Positions 22,200 through 33,837 are shown, numbered from the stretch's first letter. The stretch is DNA of 64,000 nucleotides from Silurus meridionalis (GCF_014805685.1 NC_060906.1:9065846-9129845); one strand, 5' to 3'. The notes: a model not told the origin generated them from the letters alone. A program made the numbers and translations.

Positions 22200-24879
22200 G
22201 ATAAAAAACAGTCTCTACAGTTCACCGACTGTTGGTGGGATTGACTTTAGTACGCCACCCTGTTTTCCAAAGTGGGATGAAACCCTGCCATTTGCATTGG
22301 TTTGGGAGAACTCTCAGGTGATTGCGGTCTGGTAAATGGATAACAAATTCTCAAAAGATCTACCTTCATATGTGGTTGAAAATAGCTTTAAAAGATTAGT
22401 TAAAAATGTTTGATCGCCTTCCTACCTAACTACCAAACACCATCGATTAACCTCACCCATAAGAATTAAAATAGAAACAGTGATGGATACAGAGCTACGG
22501 GAAATGGGAAAACAAGAGTTGCCAAACAATTATTCAGTGGCTAATTAGTAGATAGGCTAGACATTTTCTGTTGAGGTGAAAAAAAAAGTCTATTTAAACT
22601 GAGGTAATTATTGAGAGGTAAACTATGAGCTTCAAGAGTGGACAGTTCTTGCAGTTGTTGCTGGGGCAATAGTCTTTCCTGAATTTCTACAGCTTTAGTT
22701 ATATAAATCTTTATAATATGGCCAAGTCTTATGCCAGGCAAAAAAAAGCTGTTTTTATTAACAAAGAACACAGGAAAAATGTTATAAAAATAGTCTGCAA
22801 ACCAGGCAAAACCAATATGTTGAACAGAGAGCATACGGTATATAAAACAATCAAGACTTGACAATGGTTTAGAAACACTAAACAGTACATATAGACGCTG
22901 TGTGCCATGTAGACAATGAATGTTGGAAGTTATGCTTCATGTGAGGCAAGATTGCAGCTTGTAATTATCAACGTAAAACCAGTAAAAGCCATAAACAATT
23001 CCCTCTGCACTTGAAATCTTCATCTTTCTAATGGGATCCTTTCTACACACACAGCATGAGTTTAAATCAACATAGCCAAACTTGCTGTGAACAGTGTTAT
23101 GTACCGATTTGTCTACGTTCAAATGAATTTACAAAAGTACTTGCTTTAAATAATTAATATGCTACTTGGATAAAACTGTAACACTGACAATATCAATGAC
23201 AAGCTAATAACATTAGCTGGCAAGCTTGAACAGTACCCACAGCTCGCAACTTTATAATTGGCAGTTAGCGTTTTATGAGCTTAACCTGCTATGGAACACT
23301 GAACAAAAGATACACTTTCATGGAACCATCCATTGTTTTCCACTTTGAGCACTACATGTCCCGAAGTGTCAAATGATGTCATTCCAACTTACAAATGAAC
23401 ACTTACAAGGCACCATGAATGCAGCATTTAAATACTGGTGAATTTGAATAGGAACGAGTGCATGTGGATTGAAGCAAAGGATTCTGGGAGTTTATAATAT
23501 TTATATTTATATCGGTTATATTTAATACTTAAACTTCCTATACTGTGGGCAGCAAACATTTCCCCATCTGTTTTATTTACAGCATATTGGCATAGTATTG
23601 ACCTATATAGGACTATAATATAATTAAGAGAAACTACTCTGAATAACTCTGAATATCCACAGATTAGGTCTGTTGTTTGTGAAAGGCCTAACAGCACTAA
23701 CAGGCCTGAAGCCTGGTCATTTCCTGATGTCTCTGTTCTGACAAAAGTGATGGATCCCAGTGGAACAAGCTGTCATCAAGTTGAGAGCAGACCAGGACTG
23801 GTAGCAGGAACTACACTCAAGTGTTGTTGGGAGAATAATAGTACGTAGTCCTGCTCTTTTTTTGCCATTATAAGATGATTTTTTTTGGCTTGCAGACACA
23901 CACATATTGAGAAAGAAAGTTATGGTGAGCTCTAAGTCACTGTCCACATTTAATTCCACCAGAGCAAAAGTCAACGGCTTAAGATGATGCAAAGAGATAT
24001 CCCACTTAAATTGAATTGTGTGTGAGTGTGTCTGTGACACCCAGAGAATGAGAGCCTTACCTCCTTAACACTGATCCAGTGCTGATACTGGTGCTTGACA
24101 TTGGTCAACAATTCAGGTGAATGCATCCAACAAAGCTGCTCAATTACACACTTCCAAGCAAAAATTTGGACACAGAGATTGGATATATTTCTACTTGGCT
24201 TAAAGCTAAGTCAATTGTTAATTTCTTTTTATAGGAAATAAGTAAATAGTGACGATGATGCCCTTTGTATCTGAATCCAAATGCATGTTAAATTAGTTTC
24301 CTGACTAAATCATGTTTTTACCCAAAACAAGCATTTTCTAAAATTTTTACGAAGAATCTTCATCTACTATATTTAAAATAGTTTCGCTAAAATCCTATGC
24401 AATGCTATTGACAAAATCTCAACCTAGATAGACACCTTTATTTATTTTTTCTGAAATGAAAAGGTGACACTGATTAAATGCGCTGACAACTTACGCTGCT
24501 GCCGACACAGAGCAGATTCAATCATGAAGTAGATAAATTGAGTTGGAATTGAGTCGGGGTCCTCATGTGCTTTGAATTATTGCAAATACAGCTATAAATT
24601 TTCAATTGCATGGTTATATGGAAATGCTGTTATTTTTTGTTCATCTCAGAAGTAAAGATAATTGAAATACATCATTTGAGCTCCAAAGTAAAAAGAAAAC
24701 TGCCTCCATGTTTTTGTAAGTAACAATATAAAGATGAGGGTCTCAAAACAGCAAAATTGTGTATTCAGTGTTATTTAACAAGCAATAATATCAGTAACAT
24801 ATACAGAAATGAAGAATATTTAGAAGGGAACTATTTGTTTACAGACTTCTTATTTTGCACATTGTATTGTGTAAAATAT
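22200..24879. other. unclassified AT-rich sequence
   Basis: About 2.7 kb shows no recognised repeat or gene. Minus-strand open frames of 89-107 codons at 22,541-22,864, 23,428-23,697 and 23,717-24,040 have no motif I recognise. Splice context and codon texture do not support them. Confidence 0.55.
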
Positions 24880-25050
24880 TATACAGAAGGTATACTGGTC
24901 AGTGCTTTTTTGTGTATCTGTGATCCACTGTCCTGTTTGTATTGTTGTATATTGTATTGCCTTCATACACATGTATCTCTATGTTGTGTGTACTGCTGTG
25001 TACATTGTCAGCTATATATAGGTGAAAAACAATAAAAGCTTCTTGAACTG
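24880..25050 (+). mobile_element. non-LTR retrotransposon 3' end, copy R1
   Basis: The segment ends with TTGTCAGCTATATATAGGTG, AACAATAAAAGCTTCTTGAA. The better copy at 37,245-37,706 ends with CAGCTATATATGGTTGAAAT and GACAATAAAAGCTGCTTGAC. A third copy lies at 30,110. The conserved 3' edge and variable 5' extent are typical of LINEs. The clade is uncertain (CR1/Rex1-like is my guess). Confidence 0.55.
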
Positions 25051-25054
25051 AATG

Positions 25055-25765
25055 TTGATGGGTCTAAAGCAAATACTTGTATGTACTGTATCACTAAACA
25101 AAGAAGAAAGAATGCAGCCATGTTGATTTGAGGTCACTTGCAGGACAATCCTGAGGTCCTAAGTAGAAATTCTGAAGCCTGAATGTTGCATTAAGGTTTA
25201 CTTTTCCAGGGATTTCTTTTTATCCGCTAGATACACAATACCTTTAAGGAGTTATTGATAAAACGATTTACAATCATCAGATAGAGAAACATAATAGGAT
25301 TATGTCAAATAATTGAACTAACTAACTTTAAACACTGGATTCAAAGAAATTCATAATTAAAATTATACAAATAAGTTCTGGGAGTATATGACGAGTCATT
25401 TGTCAAAAACTTATATGGAAACGCAACAAATCATCAGGTTTATTATTCTCTACAAAGATTTATAGGGTAGATCAGACTTTTCTTTTTATGTATTATATAA
25501 AATAATTGAGAGAATGATTCAGAAAATGGCTTATAGGCAAAAGAAAACAAAAACAAAAACAAAGGAATAGCGCAGCTGCCGTGAATAGCATAAATAGTGT
25601 GTCTATTACAGGAAACTCCTCCTGGTGTTTGAGATAGCTATGTGCTTTTTTACCAACATCAGTCCAGTCAATCAACCCCAGATGGGCTCAAAGCCCAAGG
25701 CACCAGTAGATGCTTTTTTTCTTTCTTTATTTTCTTTCTCTGTATGAAGCAAATCCCTGCAAAGT
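25055..25765. other. unclassified sequence
   Basis: Nothing recognisable is present. Confidence 0.5.
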
Positions 25766-25767
25766 GT

Positions 25768-25768
<1 letters not shown>

Positions 25769-25831
<63 letters not shown>

Positions 25832-25839
25832 AAAAGAAA

Positions 25840-25898
<59 letters not shown>
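25769..25898. repeat. compound (TG)n-(GA)n microsatellite
   Basis: A 60-bp TG tract at 25,769-25,828 is followed by a short A-rich spacer and a 56-bp GA tract at 25,843-25,898. All three frames are open on both strands, which creates spurious long ORFs here. Confidence 0.95.
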
Positions 25899-25899
<1 letters not shown>

Positions 25900-25901
<2 letters not shown>

Positions 25902-26690
25902 TAAAAATGTACAATGTGGTCAGATGCAATCTCTGTTTTTTATTGGACAGTGCAGGATCGCTAGCGGGTCTGGTTTCAATTTAAACTACTACTCGTATAT
26001 AACTCCAAATTCCAGCAGGGCTTTCTTCTCCTTTTCACTAATGCAGTTTTGAATGAAATTGCAGAATACACTGGACATATATTAAATTATTGGGGGCAGA
26101 CATAAACATATGTACTGGACATCAACTCAGCTTCATAATAAAACATACTTTCAAATATAAAGTATTTAAAAAATAGCAATCAAGCCTAATATCATGCAAC
26201 AGTGCAATGCTAAAAAACTAAATCATTCTGAATGATCCCTCTCCCCTCTCTTATACTTTCCCATATTTGCAGTGTTTTTCACTACATGGTGTATGCCTCT
26301 GTGAAATTAACTGTCATATAAATATCTCTATGTAAATACTCAAAGCTGGAATTTATGGAAAAATAACAAGTAGAAAAATCTTATAAAACCATACAAAAAC
26401 TTAAAAGCAATACATTTGGTCAACCCTGAGAAAACCATTCCTACAGAGACAGCAGCATGTCGTGGGGGTGCTTTTTTTCCAGCAAGGGGTGAGAGACTAA
26501 TCAGGGTTAATGGGTAAGTAGCCAATTACAGGTAAATTCTAGAAGAAATCCTGTTCCAGTATTGAGTTTTATTTTCAGAACAGTGAAACTAAGCATACAG
26601 TCAACACTACTCTAGAGTGGTTGAAATTCAACAGAGCCCAGATTTCAAACTGACTGAGAATCTGTGTAATGCTGACGAGGATTAAAAAAG
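25900..26690. other. unclassified AT-rich sequence
   Basis: No feature can be supported. Short minus-strand open frames at 26,340-26,763 show no domain. Confidence 0.5.
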
Positions 26691-26694
26691 GAAT

Positions 26695-27015
26695 CTTTGT
26701 GCCACACTTTGTGTAAAGTATTGGGACACCTGATCTTTCCAGCCATATGTGGTTATTTCCCAAACTGTAACCACAAAGTGTGTAAAGGAATTATATAGGA
26801 TGTCTTTGGATGTGCTAGCATTAAAATTTCCTTCCACTCGAACTAGAACACTCAAACTTGTTACCTGTCCCTGTGCACAAAGCCAGCTCCATTAATATAT
26901 GTATACATGGTTTGCAGTGGAAGATCACCTGCTATAGAGCCCTGACCTCAACCCTATTGAACACCTTCGGGATGTTTTGGAACGCTCTCTGCAACCCAGG
27001 CCTCCTCACCATAAA
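26695..27015 (+). mobile_element. internally deleted Tc1-like element, copy E, left part
   Basis: The terminus TAAAGTATTGGGACACCTGA leads into ACTGTAACCACAAAGTGTGT, CCTGTCCCTGTGCACAAAGC (VHKAS context), CAACCCTATTGAACACCTTC (NPxEHL, with the catalytic glutamate) and CCAGGCCTCCTCACC. There the copy stops abruptly and resumes at 28,574. It was therefore split by the hAT-like insertion at 27,016-28,573. Confidence 0.75.
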
Positions 27016-28573
27016 CAAAGAGATGGCAAAAGTACACACATCCTTTACTTAAGTAGAAGTACAGATACTCATGTTTTAAAATATTAATTACTGACTATAG
27101 TTTTTTACTCAAGTTAAAGTAAAGACGTTTGGGCTCTGACATTTACTTTAGTAAAAAGTAGTCATTACTACCTGTTTTAGTGTCATTCTGGTAACTGGAC
27201 CTCACTTCATATTAATATTAGGGCTGTCAATCGATTAAACTATTCAATCGTGATTAATGGCATTATTGTCATGAGTTAACTCAACATGAAACGAAAATTT
27301 ATCGTACATTTGTTCTACTAAATATACTTTTAAATGAATACTTGAAAAAATCTGAATACTCTAATCAACATAGTCATGGACAAATATCGATCATTAATGC
27401 AAATGTATGTTTATTATTAGTGAAACCAGACAGAATATTGAGCATGAAGACAAAATATTTGTAAATGTTTTAAAGTGAGTATGGTGTTTTAAATGAGGTA
27501 AATCATCAGGACATTAAACGGACCTTTTGCTATGTTTCCAAACTTATGGTTTATGAAAAGAAACTGTACCTCTTCTAACTTTCATACTGATGACATAATC
27601 AGATTTTTTTTTTTTAATGTAAATTGGTTTATTTCAAAGTTTTGAGCATTTCAAGCTTTTAATAATATATTTATTATGTCTGTGAAGTGGGTATTCACTA
27701 AGATTCAGGTTGTTATATGTTATTTATGTGTCTGTGAAGAGAGATGACAAAGGCAGAGATGGCAAAAAGCGCCCCCTGTCTGTTTTCTTTATTTTACAAA
27801 AGCACAGCACAGACCCTTTACAGATTCGAATGATGTATTGCTCTTATCTGTATGATCAATAAAAATAGACAGAGTTCATTTAAGTACATTTCAATATCAG
27901 GAAAAAAAAATCCACAAAATGCGCCAGTGCATTGGTCGACTCCAGAAGGTTAATCGCGTGCATCATGGCGTATTTTGGTGCTGATTTGAGATTTGGTGCA
28001 TCAGTAAAACAAATGTTTACTGATTAAACGTTAATTGAATCGTTAATTCTGACAGTTCTAGTTAATATATAAATACAAAATATTAAATAATGCTATTATC
28101 CAGGCTGAACATCCACCATATAGAACACAAGCAGAGAAAAGATGATGATGATCATGTGATCAGGAATGTTTCTATTCTCAGTCGTGATTACGTCGCTGAC
28201 TCCCTCTGTCTCATCCATGTTAACTCCATACTTCTTGTTGCCTTCTGCCACGCTCATTGTTATCTTTACAAACTAGTTTACATCTGTGGTGTGTGAGAGC
28301 CGGGTAATTATCCACCAGTGGTAGATTGAAAAAGCAGTGCAATGACAGGAAACAGGTCGATGAGCTGAAAAAAGCTCAGCGAGAAGAAAAAATATTGACA
28401 GTCACCAAATAGATTAAAACTAAAGTAATGTGTCTGGTTTGAAAATGTATGAAGTAGAACGTAGAGATATTTGTGTAAAAATGTAATGAGTAAAAGTAAA
28501 AAGTTGCCAGAAAAATAAACAGTAAAGTACTGATACCAGAAAAATCTTTGTACTTTGTTACTTCCCACCTCTG
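27016..28573. mobile_element. hAT-like non-autonomous element, outer insertion
   Basis: The left end CAAAGAGATGGCAAAAGTAC and the complement of the right end (CAGAGGTGGGAAGTAACAAA) are imperfect inverted repeats. Both have the RAGRKGG and AAGTA-rich look of fish hAT-like MITEs. The flanks ACCATAAA (27,008-27,015) and ACCCTACA (28,574-28,581) agree at 6 of 8 positions, consistent with an eroded 8-bp target duplication. No transposase is visible. It is split by a second element at 27,219-28,060. Confidence 0.6.
27219..28060. mobile_element. hAT-like non-autonomous element, inner insertion
   Basis: The left end TAGGGCTGTCAATCGATTAA and the complement of the right end (TAGAACTGTCAGAATTAACG) are inverted repeats. 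The 842-bp element is flanked by ATTAATAT (27,211-27,218) and GTTAATAT (28,061-28,068), an 8-bp duplication with one mismatch, which is diagnostic of the hAT superfamily size class. The element has no long open frame. A match to a widespread fish repeat that begins TAGGGCTGTCAATCGATTAA is recalled, not checked. Confidence 0.7.
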
Positions 28574-28754
28574 ACCCTACATCAGTACCTTACTTTACTA
28601 ACATTCTTGTGGCTAAATGAGCACCAGTCCCCACAAACACACTCTAAACTTCAAAATCCAAAATCTTCCCAGAAGAGTGGAGGTTATTATAACAGCAAAT
28701 GGAGAATATATTTGGAATGGGATGTTCAAAAAAGCACATACAAATCTTATGCTC

Positions 28755-28757
<3 letters not shown>
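28574..28757 (+). mobile_element. internally deleted Tc1-like element, copy E, right part
   Basis: It continues copy E without loss: CTACATCAGTACCTTACTTT, CTTGTGGCTAAATGAGCACC, AATCTTCCCAGAAGAGTGGA and GGTTATTATAACAGCAAA. The end GCTCAGGTGT runs straight into a (GT)n microsatellite. The expected terminus after CAGGTGT has been replaced by the microsatellite. Confidence 0.75.
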
Positions 28758-28806
<49 letters not shown>

Positions 28807-28823
28807 ATACACACAGATACACT

Positions 28824-28873
<50 letters not shown>
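28757..28873. repeat. inverted compound microsatellite (GT)n-(CA)n
   Basis: A 46-bp GT tract (28,757-28,802) and a 49-bp CA tract (28,825-28,873) are separated by about 22 bases. They are complementary on one strand and could form a long hairpin. Confidence 0.95.
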
Positions 28874-28875
<2 letters not shown>

Positions 28876-28879
28876 GTTG

Positions 28880-30045
28880 CCTTTTAATTTCTTCCCCTCT
28901 ATCCAAATAATAAATGCAGAAATATATTTGCTATTAGTATTATAGGAATATACTTTTGCCCTCCAACTCACAGATGCACACTCCACCCACTCTGTTGGAC
29001 CTCTCAGTGTGTTGTCTCTCATTGCTGTGTCCTCATCGCTCAGCAGCACAAACACAATTTCCTGTTGTGGAGGCACCACTTATTTACACAAGCCCTCCGA
29101 TTCAGTCTTCTACATCCCTAATCAACCACTTTAACCTTCCCCTTGTTTCTCTAAACCAAATCGACAAGCTGCCAGATACAATTAGCCAGCCTTAGCGAAT
29201 AGTTACATAATTTTGTTTTCCTCACCCTTCTCTGCTCATTAGTTTTTCCACCTTGGAGAGATCAGGTCTCTAGTGAATTTTGAAGGAATTTAAAAAATAG
29301 CACAACAATTAGTGCTTCATCATTAGTTTAAAGTAGGAACTGGTGACTCCAAATTGCACTATTGGATTTACACATCAGCCTTCCAGTATTGGACTTGTGA
29401 ATATATTCGAATGTAAGGTAAAAGTTTGGAATTGGAGATGCAGCTCATGCCAGCAGTGACAATGACAGTAGAACCTTTTAAGGCTGACAGTGTGTTTGGC
29501 AGAGCTCATTGCTATGCATGAATTAAAAAAAAAAGAATTATATGCCTTGGAAAGTAGATCAGCTGGGACGTTCTGAAAGATTTAAGATTAAATACATAAG
29601 CGTATGAGCAATGCCAATAATACTGCTTCTGTATGCACATGCAAAGACAATTCTTTAGAATACTTGAGTAGTGAATACTGTCTGACTCATGCCAGCTCAT
29701 ATCACACCACTGCAAATTCATGTCAAGTTAGGACTGATATCTAGTTTTTTTGTTTTTATCTTGCAGAAATGATTCACTCATTGAAATATTTGACATATTG
29801 TCCTAGACAAAGCTAAGAGGAAAAAAATACATTTGTCTAGCAAACAGTCATGAATTTGACAAATCTCATAAACTCCTCATACACACACTCTTTACCCTCC
29901 TGCCATCTGAGGCTTCAGTGCTGTTATGTCCAGACTGTGCAACAGATTATTTCCACTCTCAGTACAAAGGGACTGAACTGTTACACTCACATATACACAC
30001 TCAAATAAACACACATTTTTTGCACAAATTGCTGATAAACAACAA
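28880..30045. other. unclassified sequence
   Basis: No gene or known repeat is recognised. An open frame at 28,956-29,195 has no domain. Confidence 0.5.
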
Positions 30046-30047
30046 AA

Positions 30048-30090
30048 CTTCTTCTTTCGGCTGCTTCCTTTAGGGGTCACCACAGCAGAC
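30048..30090 (-). mobile_element. RTE-type LINE 3' tip
   Basis: CTTCTTTCGGCTGCTTCCTT and TAGGGGTCACCACAGCAGA are the complement of the extreme 3' region of the RTE-type LINE (compare GTTAGCCGTCACCACAAAGG near 19,800). Only about 43 bp remains, a very short 5' truncated insertion. Confidence 0.5.
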
Positions 30091-30109
30091 AGATTTTTAC
30101 ATGTAAAGT

Positions 30110-30352
30110 ATTTAATAAAATATGTATATTTCTACACACTAACATATTTACTGTACTTTTTCTACTCATTGTCTTGTGTTGTTTATGCACTTTATGAAAT
30201 ATCCTAGTTATTTTTGTGTTTTTGCATTATCTTTATGTAATTTATGTTGCTTTTTGTAGCACCTTGGTTTTGGTGGAATGTTGCTTTGGTACACTGTGTA
30301 TTGTACTGTATGGCTGAATTAACAATAAAAGTCTACATGACTTGACCTAAAG
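30110..30352 (+). mobile_element. non-LTR retrotransposon 3' end, copy R2
   Basis: GTAGCACCTTGGTTTTGGTG, then GTGGAATGTTGCTTTGG, then AACAATAAAAGTCTACATGA matches, with divergence, the 3' part of copy R3 at 37,245-37,706. Confidence 0.6.
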
Positions 30353-30354
30353 TT

Positions 30355-30690
30355 TGTTATGAATGCAGCATGAGTGTATTGTATGCACTAGGCTTTGTTG
30401 TGGATTCCCTGAATTCACCACAGTGTCACATCTTTCCGGACTTCACTTCGCATGACTCACATTCCCGCTCATTTTCGAGATCACCTGATAAATGATCTGA
30501 CACACCTGGAAAAAACAAAACAAAAACATAAATAACCAACAAAAGCTTTAAACTAATTCTGGTTTATTAGGTTCTAGATTCAGGGTTTTTGGTTCTGATA
30601 CACTATCTGCTGATTTAGCCAGATTTTTCGGATTTGTCTACTTCTCTGAATAAAGTCAACCTTGTCCCTATGTACTCTGTAGGCACGTTA
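30355..30690. other. unclassified sequence
   Basis: No feature can be supported in this interval between two mobile elements. Confidence 0.5.
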
Positions 30691-30695
30691 ATATA

Positions 30696-31060
30696 CACTG
30701 TTCAGGCATAACATTACGACATTATAACATTATGAGTGGTGAAGTGAAGGACACTGATTATCTCTTTATCATGGCACCTGTTAATAGGTGGGGTATATTA
30801 TGCAGCAAGAAACATTTTGACCTTAAATTGTGTCAGAAGCAGAAAAAATGGGCAAGTGTAAGGATTTGAGTGAGTTTGACAAGAGCCAAATTGTGATGTC
30901 TGGACGACTGGGTCAGAGTATCTTCAAAACTGCAGCTCTTGTAGCATGTTCCCAGTCTGCAGTGGTCATCTATCTAAAGTGGGGGAAAGGAACAGTGGTG
31001 AACGAACAGCAAAAGAGTGACCAACACAATATTAGGCAGAATAAGAAAAATAAGAAAAAA
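30696..31060 (+). mobile_element. short Tc1-like element with internal deletion
   Basis: The left terminus CACTGTTCAGGCATAACATT follows a TA at 30,694-30,695. From an ATG at 30,848 the frame reads [20 protein letters not shown], then a helix-turn-helix-like segment ending [15 protein letters not shown]. This is the N-terminal paired-like DNA-binding domain of a Tc1 transposase. The catalytic domain is gone. The sequence jumps to GTGACCAACACAATATTAGG, which resembles the 3' terminal region of the same family. The right terminus itself is eroded into A-rich sequence. Confidence 0.65.
30848..31021 (+). pseudogene. Tc1-like transposase N-terminal DNA-binding fragment
   Basis: The surviving codons cover the first of the two N-terminal helix-turn-helix subdomains that bind the terminal repeats in this family. 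The frame stays open across the deletion junction to 31,087 and adds about 20 unrelated, lysine- and asparagine-rich residues. No DDE residue is present, so it cannot catalyse transposition. Whether it is expressed, as a DNA-binding peptide, is unknown. Confidence 0.6.
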
Positions 31061-31064
31061 TCAA

Positions 31065-32005
31065 CAAAAAACAAAGATTTTAATTAAGTTTAGCCCTGCA
31101 TTGTTTGTCAGACAGATTTGGGCTTTCCCAGAATGCACAATTATCTTATAATTGTGGAATGAAGGCTGGTATAATGCTAGCTCAAATGACTTGCTTTTTA
31201 TTCAGATGTTTGTGACCAGAGAAGAATAAGCTCTGATTGGGTCGTATACCGCTGGAATGCTCTTTTGTGATTGCGCCTATGTGAAAAAAAATAGCTGATA
31301 GAACTAGATTCCATTGTACTGGATCCTTTGCGACTTATGCAACTTATGTAATCCAATATGGTTGCATATAAAGATATATAATATATGTATACCTTTAGAG
31401 AAATGTTGGTGAAGGTGTGTGAAAAAATCCAGTAAGATAACGCACATACAGACAAATCCCCAAACAATGACTAACAGTAGGGATGTGAATAACCAATCAG
31501 CAGAAACAAGTCTGAATTGGGGACAGATGTAAATAAATAAATAAATAACGTATCTCCAGGAAATGTTTTAAGTAGTCAGTGAATCCACAGCATCAAGCAA
31601 ACTTGTGTCTTATCTGCTTCTAAATAGGTGTTGGATAATTGAGTCGAGCAGCCACAGAGTGTTATAAAACAGCCACAGAGAGAATTACTAGTATGTGATA
31701 CATTCATCTCATTTGCATAGATACATTCCTGACAGTCACACACACATACATAAACACACATGCATACATAATACCCTTGATGACTGGTTTTTATTTCCAT
31801 GCTATTATTTCTCAATAAAAACATCCAATTAGGACAAACAGTGCTGCCACAAACAAACATAAACAAACCCAGAATGTGAGCAGCTGATTGAGGGAGATGG
31901 GTTGCATCTCATGTCTGCCCCACTGCTCCTTCTACTGGGCATTCTGTCTGATTTCTCTAACACAGTTTCACACTCGATGCACACAATGATGGTGATGTAA
32001 CAGCT
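31065..32005. other. unclassified sequence
   Basis: No named repeat or gene is seen. A short (AAAT)n run lies near 31,531-31,548. Confidence 0.5.
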
Positions 32006-32006
32006 C

Positions 32007-32009
<3 letters not shown>

Positions 32010-32080
<71 letters not shown>
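32010..32080. repeat. compound (CT)n-(AC)n microsatellite
   Basis: A CT tract of about 43 bp adjoins an AC tract of about 26 bp. Confidence 0.95.
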
Positions 32081-32086
<6 letters not shown>

Positions 32087-32111
32087 AGGGCGCAGCAAAT
32101 GAATAAACACA

Positions 32112-32300
32112 TTTACATTTTACGGCATTTGGCAGACGTCCTTATCCAGAGGGACTTACATTTATCTCATACAACTGAGCAGCTATGGGGTTAAGGGCCT
32201 TACTCAGAGGCCCAGAAGTGGCAAATTGGTGTGGCTTGGATTTGAATCCACAACTTTCAAATCCAAAGTCCAATGCCTTAACATTAAGCTACCACCCTTA
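32112..32300 (-). mobile_element. tRNA-derived SINE-like repeat
   Basis: On the minus strand the unit shows GGTGGTAGCTTAATGTTAAG (A-box region), a B-box-like TGTGGATTCAAATCC and the body CTCTGGATAAGGACGTCTGC near its 3' end. The adjacent ACATTTACATTTTACGGCAT continues the typical 3' edge of the family. Confidence 0.7.
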
Positions 32301-32604
32301 ACATCATATCTGCAACTCTTAGTTTCAAATTCCTTCAGTGCATAAAGATTTACTGAATGACTTTATGCATTTATTGCCAAAGCATTAAAGAAAAGAATAC
32401 ATCTACTCTTACTTCTACTACTAATAATAACAATATGCACTGATTACCCATATAGAGATATTATTAGTAATAATAATAGTAATTAGAATAATAATAAAAA
32501 GAAAAGAAGAAGAAAAGGCACAATAACTATATGATGCCTATGAACTCTTAGTGCTTGGCCCCCTAATAACAAAATTAGTGGCATAAAGACATTAGTGACC
32601 TAGT

Positions 32605-32658
<54 letters not shown>

Positions 32659-33475
32659 GCTCTCTGCAGTTCTGCCTTTTTATTAGTCCGTCTCTGTTTC
32701 ACACTTTCCGTCCCTTTTTCCACTTTGTCATCTCCAGTATTTCTTCTTGCTTTACTTCCCTTCCTTTCTTGTTTATCTCTGGTGCTTTTAGCAGAATGTG
32801 TGTTTTCTTTACTGTCCATTTTATGTGGTGTGTGGGTATGTGTTTCAGTAGGTCTGTCCCAGAGCTGCTTAGCATAGCTTATATAAATGTATACTAGCAG
32901 TGTTTAAAGTTAAAAGGTACAGAAACTGGATGCTACTATCATGATCTGTAGTTGTAGCCTGGTTCTGTGACCACATGACTGTAAAGATTAATAATCCATT
33001 GTTGTAATCCAACAGTAATCCAAGAGCTGCCTGATGGGAGACTAATATTAATGTCTACCTTATTTTACCTTAAATTTTGAGAAAACATATGTAAATACAG
33101 TCTGTCAGAGTTAGGCTATCATGCTATTACACTCCAACTGGCTTTAAGGAGGCAGTAATTGAAACAGCTGTTCTGACTGCCATATTAAATTATATTAAAT
33201 AAAGCCCAGTTGTCTTATTGACTGGATTTTTTTTATTTACTAAACAATTTTTTTTCACTTTCCTTTTATGACAAATTTGTTCAGTTCTATTACAATGTAA
33301 TATTTGTGGGTTGTTCGTGTCTCATCTATTTCAATGAGCTTAACACCAGTGAGCAGCACAACATGTCTGCTTCTGTATTACATACAAACGACACCTGGAT
33401 TGTAAAATCATTTAAATAGTTTATATTTAAAGAACAAGTGTACAATTTTTCTCTTTTTTTAAGCCAAAGGTGCCC
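32301..33475. other. unclassified sequence
   Basis: The interval holds trinucleotide-rich ATA and AAG stretches (32,420-32,520), a (TC)n tract at 32,608-32,655 and otherwise unremarkable AT-rich DNA. Confidence 0.5.
32608..32655. repeat. (TC)n microsatellite
   Basis: An uninterrupted tract of about 48 bp. Confidence 0.95.
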
Positions 33476-33480
33476 ATAAT

Positions 33481-33837
33481 AGCTGGTGTTGGATATGATG
33501 ATCGCAAATGTTGAACTATTTTATGAGTTGCTCAGTAGCTCCTGGTTCTATAACCACAAATGACTGTAAAAGACTGTAGATAGGACATTTCTCATAATCT
33601 TACACTCCAGTGCTCATGTTAGTTTTCACTCTCCAGTGTTCTGTATTGTTTATAATCACACTCTTGATATCAACCAAATGAGGATGGGTTCCCCTTTTGA
33701 GTCTGGTTCCTCTCAAGGTTTTCTTCATCATTCATCTAAGGGAGTTTTTCCTTGCCACAGTTTACAATTCTGTAAAGCTGATTTGAGACAATGTCTGTTG
33801 TAAAAAGCGATATAGAAATAAACTTGACTTGACTTGA
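33481..33837 (+). mobile_element. L2-type LINE 3' tail or its partner SINE, copy 2
   Basis: It starts AGCTGGTGTTGGAT at the same point as the copy at 3669 and runs collinearly to GAGACAATGTCTGTTGTAAA and AAGCGATATAGAAATAA. It ends in CTTGACTTGACTTGA, a short tandem tail typical of L2-clade retrotransposition. It is about 357 bp. Confidence 0.7.

Noticed and set aside
25642..26052. 136-codon plus-strand open frame
   Set aside because: Most of it is the translation of the TG and GA microsatellites. The flanks show no domain.
28613..29079. Five overlapping open frames on both strands
   Set aside because: They are translations of GT and CA tracts and of the Tc1 copy E terminus, with no independent support.
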